64,000 nt of DNA from Embleya sp049739465. GTDB taxonomy: Bacteria > Actinomycetota > Actinomycetes > Streptomycetales > Streptomycetaceae. This document shows, one piece after another, positions 25,684-33,590 of this stretch. Position numbers and translations under genes: made by a program. Numbering within the stretch: position 1 is the stretch's first letter; each line of letters starts with the position of its first letter. The stretch covers positions 186,001 to 250,000 of the forward strand of contig NZ_JBMHHY010000001.1 of NCBI RefSeq assembly GCF_049739465.1, in the 5' to 3' direction. The notes below the pieces were generated by a model, which was not told where the DNA came from, did not search any database, and worked only from the letters and a program-made list of their open reading frames with translations.

Positions 25684-27162
25684 ATGGCATCGCGCCGCGA
25701 GCAACTTGAGGCGTACATCTTCGCGCGCCGCCGCATGGTGGCCGCGTTCCTGCAACCCGCTCCGGGCGGCGGTACCGAGGAGAACGCGCCCAAGCCGATG
25801 CGGCTGGTCACCCCCAGCATCGTGGTCGCGATGCTCGTCCTGGCCGGGTTCGGCGTGGTCGGGCTGATCAAGCCCGGTACGCCGCCGGGTTGGAAGGACA
25901 AGAGCAGCCTGATCGTCGGGCGCGACTCGGCCAGCCGGTATGTCTTCCTGGACGGCAAGCTGCACCCGGTGCTCAACATCGCCTCCGGCCGACTGCTCCT
26001 GGACCCGGGCAACTTCAAGGTCAACATGGTCCCGGAGAAGCAGCTCAACAGCGTGAATCACGGTGCGCCGCTGGGGATTCCGAATGCGCCGGACCGGCTG
26101 CCGACGGCCAAGGAGGTCGCCGCCCGCAAGTCCTGGACGGTGTGCGAACGGCCGGCCCTCGGCAAGGACGGCAAGCCCGACCCGGCCGGCGAGCCGCAGC
26201 GCAGCGTGTTCATCGGAGCGGGAGCGGCGGACGGGGCGTTGGCCCCCGGGCAGGCGTTGTTCGTCCAGGACCGCAACCAGCACAAGTACCTCGTCTACCA
26301 GGGCAAGCGCTTCGTGGTGGACGCCTCCAGCGTGATCATCGCGCTCAACCTGGTCGGTTCGTCGCCGCAGCCGGTCAGCGACGCGTGGCTGGCCACGCTG
26401 ATCGACGGGGGGACCATCGACCACCCGATGCCGGCCGACTACGGCAAGCAGACCTCGTTGCCACTGCCCAAGGAGTACAACCGGGTCGGCATCGTGCTGC
26501 GCGCCGAGGGCAGTGCCCAGCGGCAGAACTACGTGGTGACCAAGGAGGGCGTGATGCCGATCAGTGAGCTGACCGCCGTCCTGTTCACCAACAACCCGCG
26601 GGCGCGCGAGGCGTACGGGTCCACGCCGCCCACCGCGTTCCCGGTCAACATAGGCACGCTCGGCGGGGCCGTCGTCCAGGACCGCACCTATGCGGCGGAG
26701 AAGGGCTGGCCGGAGAGCCCGCCCACCCCGGTGAACCGGATGTCGCGCAACGACCTGGAACTGCCGCGCAGCGTGGTGTGCAACACCTTCTCGGGCGAGT
26801 GGCGCGGCAATCAGCCGGTGACCGCGCAGTCCGCCGGGACCCGGCCGCCGGAGCAACTCGTCGACGGGATGGGCGGCGTGTGGGTCAAGCCCGGCGCGGG
26901 GGCGCTGTATCGCGAGGTGACCGGGACGCCGGAGGAGGGCGGTCCGATGTTCCTGGTCGCCGACTCGGGGTTGCGCTACGCGGTGCCGGAGGAGGCGCAG
27001 TCCGGTGCGGCGGCGGCCGGACCGGCGCCGGAGAGCGAGGCGAAGCAGCGGCTGGGCTACAAGGGCGTGGAGGCCAAGCCGTTGCCCCGGGCGTGGTCCG
27101 AACTGGTCTCGCGCGGGCCGCAATTGAGTACGGCCGATGCCAAAAAGCCGCAGGGTTCCTGA
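25684..27162 (+). CDS. eccB: Type VII secretion protein EccB
   Basis: 492-aa EccB. The cytosolic N-terminus MASRREQLEAYIFARRRMV is the family signature. A single membrane helix at about 43-62 (SIVVAMLVLAGFGVVGLI) is followed by a large extracellular domain with repeat-like strands and a cysteine pair (TVCERPAL and SVVCNTFSG). EccB stabilises the ESX pore in the membrane. ATG at 25684 has GGGGAGAACG upstream and gives the canonical start; the much longer frame upstream is spurious. Confidence 0.94.
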   Translation: MASRREQLEAYIFARRRMVAAFLQPAPGGGTEENAPKPMRLVTPSIVVAMLVLAGFGVVGLIKPGTPPGWKDKSSLIVGRDSASRYVFLDGKLHPVLNIASGRLLLDPGNFKVNMVPEKQLNSVNHGAPLGIPNAPDRLPTAKEVAARKSWTVCERPALGKDGKPDPAGEPQRSVFIGAGAADGALAPGQALFVQDRNQHKYLVYQGKRFVVDASSVIIALNLVGSSPQPVSDAWLATLIDGGTIDHPMPADYGKQTSLPLPKEYNRVGIVLRAEGSAQRQNYVVTKEGVMPISELTAVLFTNNPRAREAYGSTPPTAFPVNIGTLGGAVVQDRTYAAEKGWPESPPTPVNRMSRNDLELPRSVVCNTFSGEWRGNQPVTAQSAGTRPPEQLVDGMGGVWVKPGAGALYREVTGTPEEGGPMFLVADSGLRYAVPEEAQSGAAAAGPAPESEAKQRLGYKGVEAKPLPRAWSELVSRGPQLSTADAKKPQGS

Positions 27163-27308
27163 GCCTGGGGACGGGAGTTGGGGTAGCGTCGACAGGGTCG
27201 TGAGTGGCGCCGGCGCGACCCGAAGGCACCACCGAAAACCTGCGCATTGCACAAGGCCGCAGTGGTATCGGCCGGGTCAAGGTTCCGTAACCATGCGTAG
27301 GGCGTCGC

Positions 27309-27338
27309 TTGGGTGGCGTCCTCGGTTGCGGTTAGAGT
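27309..27338 (+). promoter_or_regulatory. Candidate promoter for the esx pair
   Basis: TTGGGT at 27309-27314 and TAGAGT at 27333-27338 are separated by 18 bp, about 100 bp before the first WXG100 gene. The -10 matches the common Streptomyces TAGRRT form. This would give small abundant substrates their own promoter apart from eccB. Confidence 0.4.
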
Positions 27339-27437
27339 TCCCACGACGTCGCAACGGTGACGTTGGTGCGGGGGCACCCGACACGGGTGACACGAACCTT
27401 CCCTCGCGCACGTCTGTCTCATGGGGGATGGTGAAAC

Positions 27438-27743
27438 ATGGCAGGTGAAGCGTTCAAGATCACTCCGCAGATGTTGGCGGAGTTGTCGAAGAAGGTTCAG
27501 GGCGTCGCGACCGACCTCGAAGCGGCCATCCAGGAGATGAACCGCAAGGTCGACGCGATCGAGGGCCAGTGGCAGGGTGCGGCCAGGACCCAGTTCAACC
27601 CGCTTCAGGAGCAGGCCGTGCAGAAGGCGCTCGGCGTCAAGCGCGCGCTCGACGCGATCTCCGGGGCCATGGGTCACAACGCGAACTCGTACGACCAGAC
27701 CGAGACGACCGTGTCCGGCAACATCTCGAAGTTGATGTTCTGA
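27438..27743 (+). CDS. WXG100 ESX substrate (first of pair)
   Basis: 101-aa helical-hairpin WXG100 protein. The W-x-G turn is W45-Q-G47 (AIEGQWQGAARTQF) between two amphipathic helices. A C-terminal YDQTE matches the YxxxD/E ESX export signal. Such proteins form antiparallel dimers with a neighbour and are secreted by the EccC-driven channel. ATG 27438 gives the standard ~100-aa length. The second WXG100 gene begins 115 bp downstream. Confidence 0.93.
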   Translation: MAGEAFKITPQMLAELSKKVQGVATDLEAAIQEMNRKVDAIEGQWQGAARTQFNPLQEQAVQKALGVKRALDAISGAMGHNANSYDQTETTVSGNISKLMF

Positions 27744-27793
27744 CCGGGAAACACCACTCGATCGGCCTTGGTCGAACCCGCTCTCGGGCTGCT

Positions 27794-27808
27794 CGGGGCG
27801 CTGCCCCG
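27794..27808 (+). terminator. Small hairpin between the two WXG100 genes
   Basis: CGGGGC, a 3-nt loop and GCCCCG form a 6-bp stem 50 bp after the first esx gene. It may attenuate transcription or protect the 3' end; weak evidence. Confidence 0.3.
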
Positions 27809-27820
27809 GTCGCAAGCCGG

Positions 27821-27850
27821 TCATCCGACACTGGGTCATCCGACACTGGG
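27821..27850 (+). repeat. 15-bp perfect tandem duplication before second esx gene
   Basis: TCATCCGACACTGGG occurs twice back to back (27821-27835, 27836-27850), immediately before the GGGAGAAAG ribosome-binding site of the second WXG100 gene. Confidence 0.9.
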
Positions 27851-27858
27851 GAGAAAGC

Positions 27859-28146
27859 ATGTCGCAGGTAGTTGTCACTTTCGCTGCGCTCGAACAGGCC
27901 GCAGCCGATATTCGCGCCCTCAACGCTCGCCTCGCCGACATGCAGTCGGGTCTGAAGCGGGACATCGGGCCGGTCACCGAGTCGTGGTCCGGTGACGCGC
28001 GCGAGGGTTACCTCGTCCAGCAGGCGAGCTGGGACCAGAACGCGCAGGGTCTGCAGGAGGCGCTCAACGGCATCGCCGACGGGCTGATGCGGGCGGCCGA
28101 GGCGTACCGCCAGACCGAGGCGTCCAACGCCAAGATGTGGCACTAG
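27859..28146 (+). CDS. WXG100 ESX substrate (second of pair)
   Basis: 95-aa WXG100 protein with turn motif W43-S-G45 (TESWSGDAREGY) and C-terminal YRQTE, a YxxxE export signal, ending KMWH. ATG at 27859 has GGGGAGAAAG upstream. It is the probable heterodimer partner of the preceding 101-aa protein. Both proteins carry a YxxxE motif, whereas in many mycobacterial pairs only one partner does. Confidence 0.93.
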   Translation: MSQVVVTFAALEQAAADIRALNARLADMQSGLKRDIGPVTESWSGDAREGYLVQQASWDQNAQGLQEALNGIADGLMRAAEAYRQTEASNAKMWH

Positions 28147-28277
28147 TCGTCGGATCGGTCGATCGTCGATGGATCATTCGATTGTCGATCTCGACGCACG
28201 GTGGCCGGGGTCGGTATCGGCATCGGCATCGTCGGTCCGGTGCGTGGTGCCGACGCGGTGACGCGGTGACGCGATGA

Positions 28278-28305
28278 GAGGAGGCGGGCCGATGCCCGCC
28301 TCCTC
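28278..28305 (+). terminator. Hairpin terminator after the esx pair
   Basis: Perfect 12-bp stem, GAGGAGGCGGGC at 28278-28289, 4-nt loop CGAT, complement at 28294-28305. It lies 130 bp after the second esx stop within a 298-bp spacer, separating the esx pair from the first mycosin gene. The start of this spacer also holds several overlapping GATCG/CGATC runs. Confidence 0.6.
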
Positions 28306-28444
28306 CCGCGTGCGTCGTCGGCGTGGCCGATCAGTCTTGTCATCGGTCTTACCGGGGCCGGGGATGCCGGCACCGACACGACAGGTTCGGCCGACTCGGG
28401 AGATCGGGGCGGCCGGATGGTGATCCGGAAGGCGAACGAACCGC

Positions 28445-29695
28445 ATGCGACCCCTGCGACCCCTGCGGCGACGGTGGGCGGCACCTTTTCTCGCGCTCGG
28501 CCTGCTGGTACTGCCCGCGTGGTCGCCGGCGGGGGGCGAAGTCCCGGTGGATACCGGGCTGCTCGCGGGCAGTGACTGCCAGTTCCCGGCCAAGCCGATG
28601 CCCGGCAAGCCGTGGCCGCTCCAGCGGGTGCTCCTCGACGAGTTGTGGCAGAAGTCGACCGGCAAGGGCGTCACGGTCGCGGTGATCGACAGCGGGATCG
28701 ACGCGGCCAATCCGCAGTTGGCTCCCGCGCTCGCCACCGGCGGCAAGGACTTCTTCAACGACAAGTCCAACGGCACCGACGACACCAACGGGCACGGCAC
28801 CATGGCCGCGGGCATCATCGCGGCCCGGCCCGGCGATCGGCTCACCCCCAAGCTGGACACCGGGTTCGTGGGGATCGCGCCCGACGCGATGTTGCTGCCG
28901 ATCCGGCAGAACGGCGGCGACGACGCGACCAAGGGCAACGAGGACACGCTGGCCCAGGCGATCGACTTCGCGGTCGCGGCGGGTGCCTCGGTGATCAACA
29001 TCTCGCAGGACACCGTGGGCGGGCAGGCGCCGGGCGCGAAGCTGCGGGATTCGGTGCAGCGCGCTATCGCCAAGCAGGTGGTCGTGGTCGCCGCGGCGGG
29101 CAACTCGGGCGACAAGGACAACCTCGACTCGTGGCCGGCGGCGTACCCCGGCGTGTTGGGCGTCGGCGCCTCCGACCGCAACAACGAGCGCGCGCCCTTC
29201 TCGCAGAACAAGCCGTACGTGGGGGTGATGGCCCCCGGGGTGGACATGTGGTCGACGGTGCCCAAGGGCGGCCACTGCCGCAGCGACGGCACCTCCTTCG
29301 CCGCGCCCTACGTGGCCGGGGTCGCGGCGCTGATCCGCGCGGCGCACCCGACCTACACCGCGGCCCAGGTGATCACCCTGATCGAACAGACCGCCCAGCG
29401 CGCCGCCCCGGGCCACGTGGACGGCGTCGGCTGGGGCGTGATCGACCCCCTGCGCGCCGTCGCCTCGTCGACGGTCCCCGGATCGACGCCGATGCCCGAC
29501 CCGAAAATCGACCGCAGCACCGAACTGGTCAACGTGTCCCCACTGGCCCACGGCCCCACCAGAGCCGACCGCGACCGCCGCCAGGCCTCGGTGATCCTCT
29601 TCCTGGCCATCGGGTTGACCATTTTGGTCATCTGCACGGCGGTCGTCCTACGGGACGCCCGCAAGCGCGGTAGGGGCACCCCGGGCGCGGCCTGA
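28445..29695 (+). CDS. mycP: Mycosin (ESX subtilisin-like protease) 1
   Basis: 416-aa S8 protease of the ESX mycosin type. It has a signal sequence at about 9-30. The catalytic triad is complete: Asp in VAVIDSGID, His in NGHGTMAAGI, Ser in DGTSFAAPYVAG. A C-terminal membrane helix at about 385-405 (ILFLAIGLTILVICTAVVL) is followed by a short basic tail, so the catalytic domain faces outside. Mycosins are needed for ESX complex stability and trim substrates. ATG 28445 lacks an obvious Shine-Dalgarno site but gives a proper signal peptide. A second, divergent mycosin lies at 33.6-34.9 kb. Confidence 0.92.
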   Translation: MRPLRPLRRRWAAPFLALGLLVLPAWSPAGGEVPVDTGLLAGSDCQFPAKPMPGKPWPLQRVLLDELWQKSTGKGVTVAVIDSGIDAANPQLAPALATGGKDFFNDKSNGTDDTNGHGTMAAGIIAARPGDRLTPKLDTGFVGIAPDAMLLPIRQNGGDDATKGNEDTLAQAIDFAVAAGASVINISQDTVGGQAPGAKLRDSVQRAIAKQVVVVAAAGNSGDKDNLDSWPAAYPGVLGVGASDRNNERAPFSQNKPYVGVMAPGVDMWSTVPKGGHCRSDGTSFAAPYVAGVAALIRAAHPTYTAAQVITLIEQTAQRAAPGHVDGVGWGVIDPLRAVASSTVPGSTPMPDPKIDRSTELVNVSPLAHGPTRADRDRRQASVILFLAIGLTILVICTAVVLRDARKRGRGTPGAA

Positions 29696-29822
29696 TTCCG
29701 GGCGAGTCGGATGGGTGAATTGTGCCCGCGCCGGATTCTGCTTGTTGCGTTTCGCTTCTTTTCGTTGTGCTGACGATCGTGATCGCCGGGCAGGGCCGGT
29801 ATCCGAACACAAAGGGGAGATC

Positions 29823-30302
29823 ATGGCAGGACACGAAATTCCGGATACCCCGATCTACCGCGCGCTGATACCCGAATACTTCCTGGCCGACCCGAACGCC
29901 ACTGCCCCGGCTGTTTCGAAGCCCTTGTTGGCGCCACCGCCACCACCGCCCGGCGATCGCTCGCCCGGGAACCCCGGTGGTCCAGGCGGTGCGTCCGGTC
30001 GTACGCACGTGGAGGCGGACGAGCTGACCCGATTGGCCGGAACGGCCGACGGTTTCCACGGCGAGATCATGAAGGTCAACCAGGACGCGGATGCGACCGC
30101 CCAGGCCGCCGCCGGTGGTCTCGAGGGGCACGCGATGCAGGCGGCCCTGCGTGAATTGGCGCACGACTGGCCACTGCAAGTCGCCTCGGCGGCCAAGGAG
30201 TTCACCTTGGCCGCGACCGCGCTACGCGACAACGCGGACCTGTATCGGCGAACCGAGGCCGGCAACGCCGAACTGTTCAAGTCGCCGGGCGGTTGCTCAT
30301 GA
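29823..30302 (+). CDS. EspC/WXG100-like ESX-associated protein with Pro-rich linker
   Basis: 159-aa protein. The first 60 residues hold a unique segment (PIYRALIPEYFLADP) and a Pro/Gly linker with seven or more prolines. The last 95 residues are helical (VEADELTRLAGTADGFHGEIM) and end LYRRTEAGNAELF, where YRRTE fits the YxxxE ESX signal. There is no W-x-G turn. ATG at 29823 has GGGGAGATC upstream. The stop overlaps the next start (ATGA), so it is made together with the 714-aa protein. EspC-like/T7SS-target status is inferred from the C-terminal pattern; it may be a secreted partner or chaperone. Confidence 0.6.
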   Translation: MAGHEIPDTPIYRALIPEYFLADPNATAPAVSKPLLAPPPPPPGDRSPGNPGGPGGASGRTHVEADELTRLAGTADGFHGEIMKVNQDADATAQAAAGGLEGHAMQAALRELAHDWPLQVASAAKEFTLAATALRDNADLYRRTEAGNAELFKSPGGCS

Positions 30303-32440
30303 ATCTCACCCAGTTTCGGCAAGCCAATCTCGATGGTTTGTCGGCTGCGGTTTCCTATTGGGACACGCTGTCCGGACAGATGCAAGGCGTCGAACTCCGC
30401 GTGGGACCCGAGCTCTTGATGCCGGTCAAGGGTCCGAAGTGGCAGGGATTCTCCGCCCAGCTGGCCGGAGTTCGGATCGGCGCAGTGAATAAGCAACTGG
30501 AGAACGCGGTGGTCGAATGCCGCGCGATTGCCACGATCCTGAGCCACGTCAACCTCGACTTCCGCAAGCTGCGGGAGGAGTTGCGCGGGATCGACGCGGA
30601 CGCGGTCGCGAAAAAGCTCGTCATCGCCCCGGACGGGTCGGTTACCTGGCCGCCCATGTCGGCGCCGCCCGGGCAGGAGGCGACGAAGGAGGCGGGTGAG
30701 CGCTATACCGCCGAACAACGGGCGCACGCCGAGGAGATCGGTCGGCGGATCGCGGATCTGCTCCGGCGGGCCAACGATGCCGACGAGCGCGGCGCGGCGG
30801 CGCTGCGGGCCACGCGCGGCAAGGACCCGACTACCTTTGACTCGCCGGATGCCCTGGGCGGCGGCGCCGAGGCGGATGCCAAACGCTGCTCGGACCTGTT
30901 CACGCGGCTGTCCTCGCTCGACGCGGGCGAACTGGACCTGCTGCGTAACCTCATGCAGGCGAACTCGGGTGATCCCAACTTCGCCGAGGCGCTGACCCGG
31001 ACGATGAAGCCCACGGGCCTCTACGCCGCCACCGGGCTGCTTGCCCAGCTGAACGCACGGATAGCCGCTGGGGACAAGAAGGACCCGAGGCTCGCCGATC
31101 TGAAGCAACTCCAGACCGACCTGGGCAACTCGCTTGCCACGGCCAGTCCCCGCCTGGTGAAGGACCCGGCGTGGATGGCCGAGATGACGAAGGCGGGCCG
31201 GCAATTCGTCCGCGTCGGCGACGGCGATGCCTATCCGGGCCGCGCCACGGTCTACGGCTACCAGCTCCTGGGCACGCTGCTGAGCCACGGGACCTACGAC
31301 ACCACGTTCCTGCGGCAGACCGCGGACGAGGTCGTCGCGTTCGAGAAGGGCGCCGGCAAGCCCTCGATCTGGAGCACGACCCTGATACCGCCGCCCCACT
31401 TCGGCCTCGACCTCTCCCGACCCGGCAGCGGATACGACCCGATGACCGGTGTGCTGACCGGGATGAGCCGGAACCCGGAAGCCGCGAAGGGCTTCTTCGG
31501 CGACGGCGGCCCGACCCGACTCGACTACCTCTTCAAGGGCCGGGATCCGATTTCGGACCACATCGGCGGCCAGGGCGAGCCGACGAGCTTCGACGCCCTG
31601 GGCAACGCCCTTCAGGCGGCCACCACCGGCCGAATCCCGACCGGCGGGGTGGGGCTTCCGGATTCTCCGATGCTGCCGCATGACGACGTGATGCGGCGGA
31701 TCGCAAAGGATACGGTCGCGTATCTTGGGGGGCGATCCGGTCTGCATGGCGCGGTCCCCGGGAGCATGAGCGACAGCGTTTCGAACATCCTTTCCGAGTA
31801 CGTGGACGATACTCATCGAAACCTGGCCAATGATGGCCGCGGAGTCAGGCTTTTCGATGATTACGATCTGGTGCACACCGTCAAGGGCATGTCCGAGAAC
31901 CCCGAGGCATTCAAGGCTCTTTACAACCGGGAGCTCAATTACCTGGCGGCAAATCTGGTGACCGCCCCTTCGTGGGATGGGGCCCGCCTGGAAGCCGAGG
32001 CCGGATCTGGTGCATTGGGTTCCCTGGACGAGATTCGAGCCCAGGTCATCATGGGGCACGGCAGCGACTCGGCCGCCGCGAAGAACTGGGAGAGTAAGTA
32101 CCTTTATCACGGCCTTGGTGGCGCTGCCAATGCAGTGGTTGGCGTGGCCCTGCCTGGACAGCTTGCCTTTCTGGGGGATTTCGCCCAGCGCCGCGTGAAT
32201 CTTTTCACCGACGGTTGGTATGAGGATCGGGCTGCGGAAATAGCGGACCAGACTTCGATTGACTTGGAAGGGTTGCGCAGGGAGAATTCTGGGCGCTTGA
32301 ACGCGGCCCTACGGAAATGGTACGAAAGTTCTCCACAGCACGGGCAGCCGGATTTCGAAATCAATCGCGAGCTTGAAATGCGCGCATCAATGACCAATTA
32401 CGAAGTCGGTGGCGAACGAGTGCGCAAAATGCTGGGGTGA
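30299..32440 (+). CDS. Large WXG-domain ESX-associated protein, candidate substrate
   Basis: 713-aa protein, start ATG 30299 overlapping the upstream stop (ATGA). Residues 1-110 look like a WXG100-type helical hairpin with the turn KWQGFSAQLAG (W48-Q-G50). A helical linker follows (VTWPPMSAPPGQEATKEAGE onward), then about 500 residues of mostly helical sequence with recurring SxNPEA motifs (MSRNPEAAKGFF and MSENPEAFKALY). A hydrophobic stretch lies near 600-620 (GGAANAVVGVALPGQLAFL). I recognise no nuclease, ADP-ribosyltransferase or deaminase signature. The last quarter has unusually low GC. It could be a secreted effector or a surface scaffold; function unknown. Confidence 0.65.
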   Translation: MNLTQFRQANLDGLSAAVSYWDTLSGQMQGVELRVGPELLMPVKGPKWQGFSAQLAGVRIGAVNKQLENAVVECRAIATILSHVNLDFRKLREELRGIDADAVAKKLVIAPDGSVTWPPMSAPPGQEATKEAGERYTAEQRAHAEEIGRRIADLLRRANDADERGAAALRATRGKDPTTFDSPDALGGGAEADAKRCSDLFTRLSSLDAGELDLLRNLMQANSGDPNFAEALTRTMKPTGLYAATGLLAQLNARIAAGDKKDPRLADLKQLQTDLGNSLATASPRLVKDPAWMAEMTKAGRQFVRVGDGDAYPGRATVYGYQLLGTLLSHGTYDTTFLRQTADEVVAFEKGAGKPSIWSTTLIPPPHFGLDLSRPGSGYDPMTGVLTGMSRNPEAAKGFFGDGGPTRLDYLFKGRDPISDHIGGQGEPTSFDALGNALQAATTGRIPTGGVGLPDSPMLPHDDVMRRIAKDTVAYLGGRSGLHGAVPGSMSDSVSNILSEYVDDTHRNLANDGRGVRLFDDYDLVHTVKGMSENPEAFKALYNRELNYLAANLVTAPSWDGARLEAEAGSGALGSLDEIRAQVIMGHGSDSAAAKNWESKYLYHGLGGAANAVVGVALPGQLAFLGDFAQRRVNLFTDGWYEDRAAEIADQTSIDLEGLRRENSGRLNAALRKWYESSPQHGQPDFEINRELEMRASMTNYEVGGERVRKMLG

Positions 32441-32494
32441 CAGCCGTGGGTCGGCCGAGATCGGCGACATCGGCCCATTTCGAAAAGCGCGTAG

Positions 32495-33586
32495 ATGTGG
32501 GGTGGGTGGTCAGTGTTGTTTCGACGTCGTGGGTTTGTCGTGGTGTCGGCGATTTGCCTTTCGTTGGTGGTGGCGGGTTGGCTGCTGGGGCGTAACGGTG
32601 ATTTGCCTTGGCAGGAAGAAAGCTTCGCTGCGCCGAAGCGTGTGTGTTCCGATGCGCTTTCGGGAGCAGAGGTTGTGCGCTTCGTCAGCGGGTCGGCCAC
32701 CGGAAAGCATGGAAACATCCGGAGCACCGAGCGCCTCAAGCCGCTGGACGCGGGCTACGGCAGTCAAGTCGCGTGCTATGTGATCGTGCCCACGGCGGAC
32801 GGGGCGGTGCGCCCGCAGTACAGGTTCTTCAGTCTCCCGATTCAAAACGACCGCGCGACTCTCGATTTCGTGATGCCGGCGATCACTTCGGACGAAGGTA
32901 TGACCTGGCAGAACTTCCCGAGTGGCGCGACCCCGCTCGGGGGCGGCATCAGTGGCGCGGTCTCGGACAACGGTGCGTGGGTTCGGGTGCCAAGATGCGA
33001 GAAGGCTCCGGCGACTTGGCGGGACGCGCCGCAGTTCGCCATGCTGAGCGTGGTGCGGTCCGCGGGTGCCCCGACAAACGATGTACGGCCTGTGATGGCC
33101 TCGCTGCTGACTCGGTTGGTGAACCGTTCGCTCGAGGCCATTGGTTGTCAGGAGCGGATTCCGGATCTCGACGTATCGGCTGGGCCTGCGCCCAGGACCC
33201 CACTTGCGGGTGCCGGAGGTTGTCTGCCGATTTCCGCCTCGGCTCTCGGAGTCGCGGATACGAACGGCTGGACGCAGGAGAGCTTCGCGACCGGTCCGGA
33301 TATTGTGTCCTGGTGCGATGTCTTCAATGAGAAGGGCGAACAGGCACTTCGCTATACGAAGGTGCGCCATCTTCTTGCCGGAGCATTTCTGCCGCCGAGT
33401 CGGACGTTTGCCGACGGGAGAATCGTCGAGTGGGGTTGCGAATCGTATTCGCAGCTGGACTACGACGCTCCGGTCCGCGCTCTCGAACGTTTGGACGGCC
33501 GACTGCGCCCGCTGGACGATCTGCGGACAGCCATCGTGGCCGCTGCGCCTGACCCGGCGGTTTGCGCGGCGGATCCGGCGAAGTAG
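32495..33586 (+). CDS. Membrane-anchored Cys-rich extracellular protein of unknown function
   Basis: 363-aa protein with one N-terminal hydrophobic helix (about 12-31, GFVVVSAICLSLVVAGWLL) and an exported domain. Eight cysteines in the exported part (RVCSDA, VACYVI, RCEKA, GCQER, GGCLP, SWCDV, WGCES, AVCAA) suggest disulfides. The two halves show related spacing (C...C...W...P), hinting at an internal repeat. No recognised family. It follows the 713-aa gene by 54 bp and converges on the second mycosin gene with only 4 bp between stops. Its base composition is lower in GC than the ecc genes. It may be an immunity, receptor or maturation partner of the cassette. Confidence 0.62.
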   Translation: MWGGWSVLFRRRGFVVVSAICLSLVVAGWLLGRNGDLPWQEESFAAPKRVCSDALSGAEVVRFVSGSATGKHGNIRSTERLKPLDAGYGSQVACYVIVPTADGAVRPQYRFFSLPIQNDRATLDFVMPAITSDEGMTWQNFPSGATPLGGGISGAVSDNGAWVRVPRCEKAPATWRDAPQFAMLSVVRSAGAPTNDVRPVMASLLTRLVNRSLEAIGCQERIPDLDVSAGPAPRTPLAGAGGCLPISASALGVADTNGWTQESFATGPDIVSWCDVFNEKGEQALRYTKVRHLLAGAFLPPSRTFADGRIVEWGCESYSQLDYDAPVRALERLDGRLRPLDDLRTAIVAAAPDPAVCAADPAK

Positions 33587-33590
33587 TCGT

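Noticed and set aside
30299..32440. The 713-aa protein as a polymorphic toxin with a nuclease or ADP-ribosyltransferase end
   Set aside because: No HNH, Ntox, deaminase or ART motif is visible at the C-terminus; a toxin role remains only a hypothesis.
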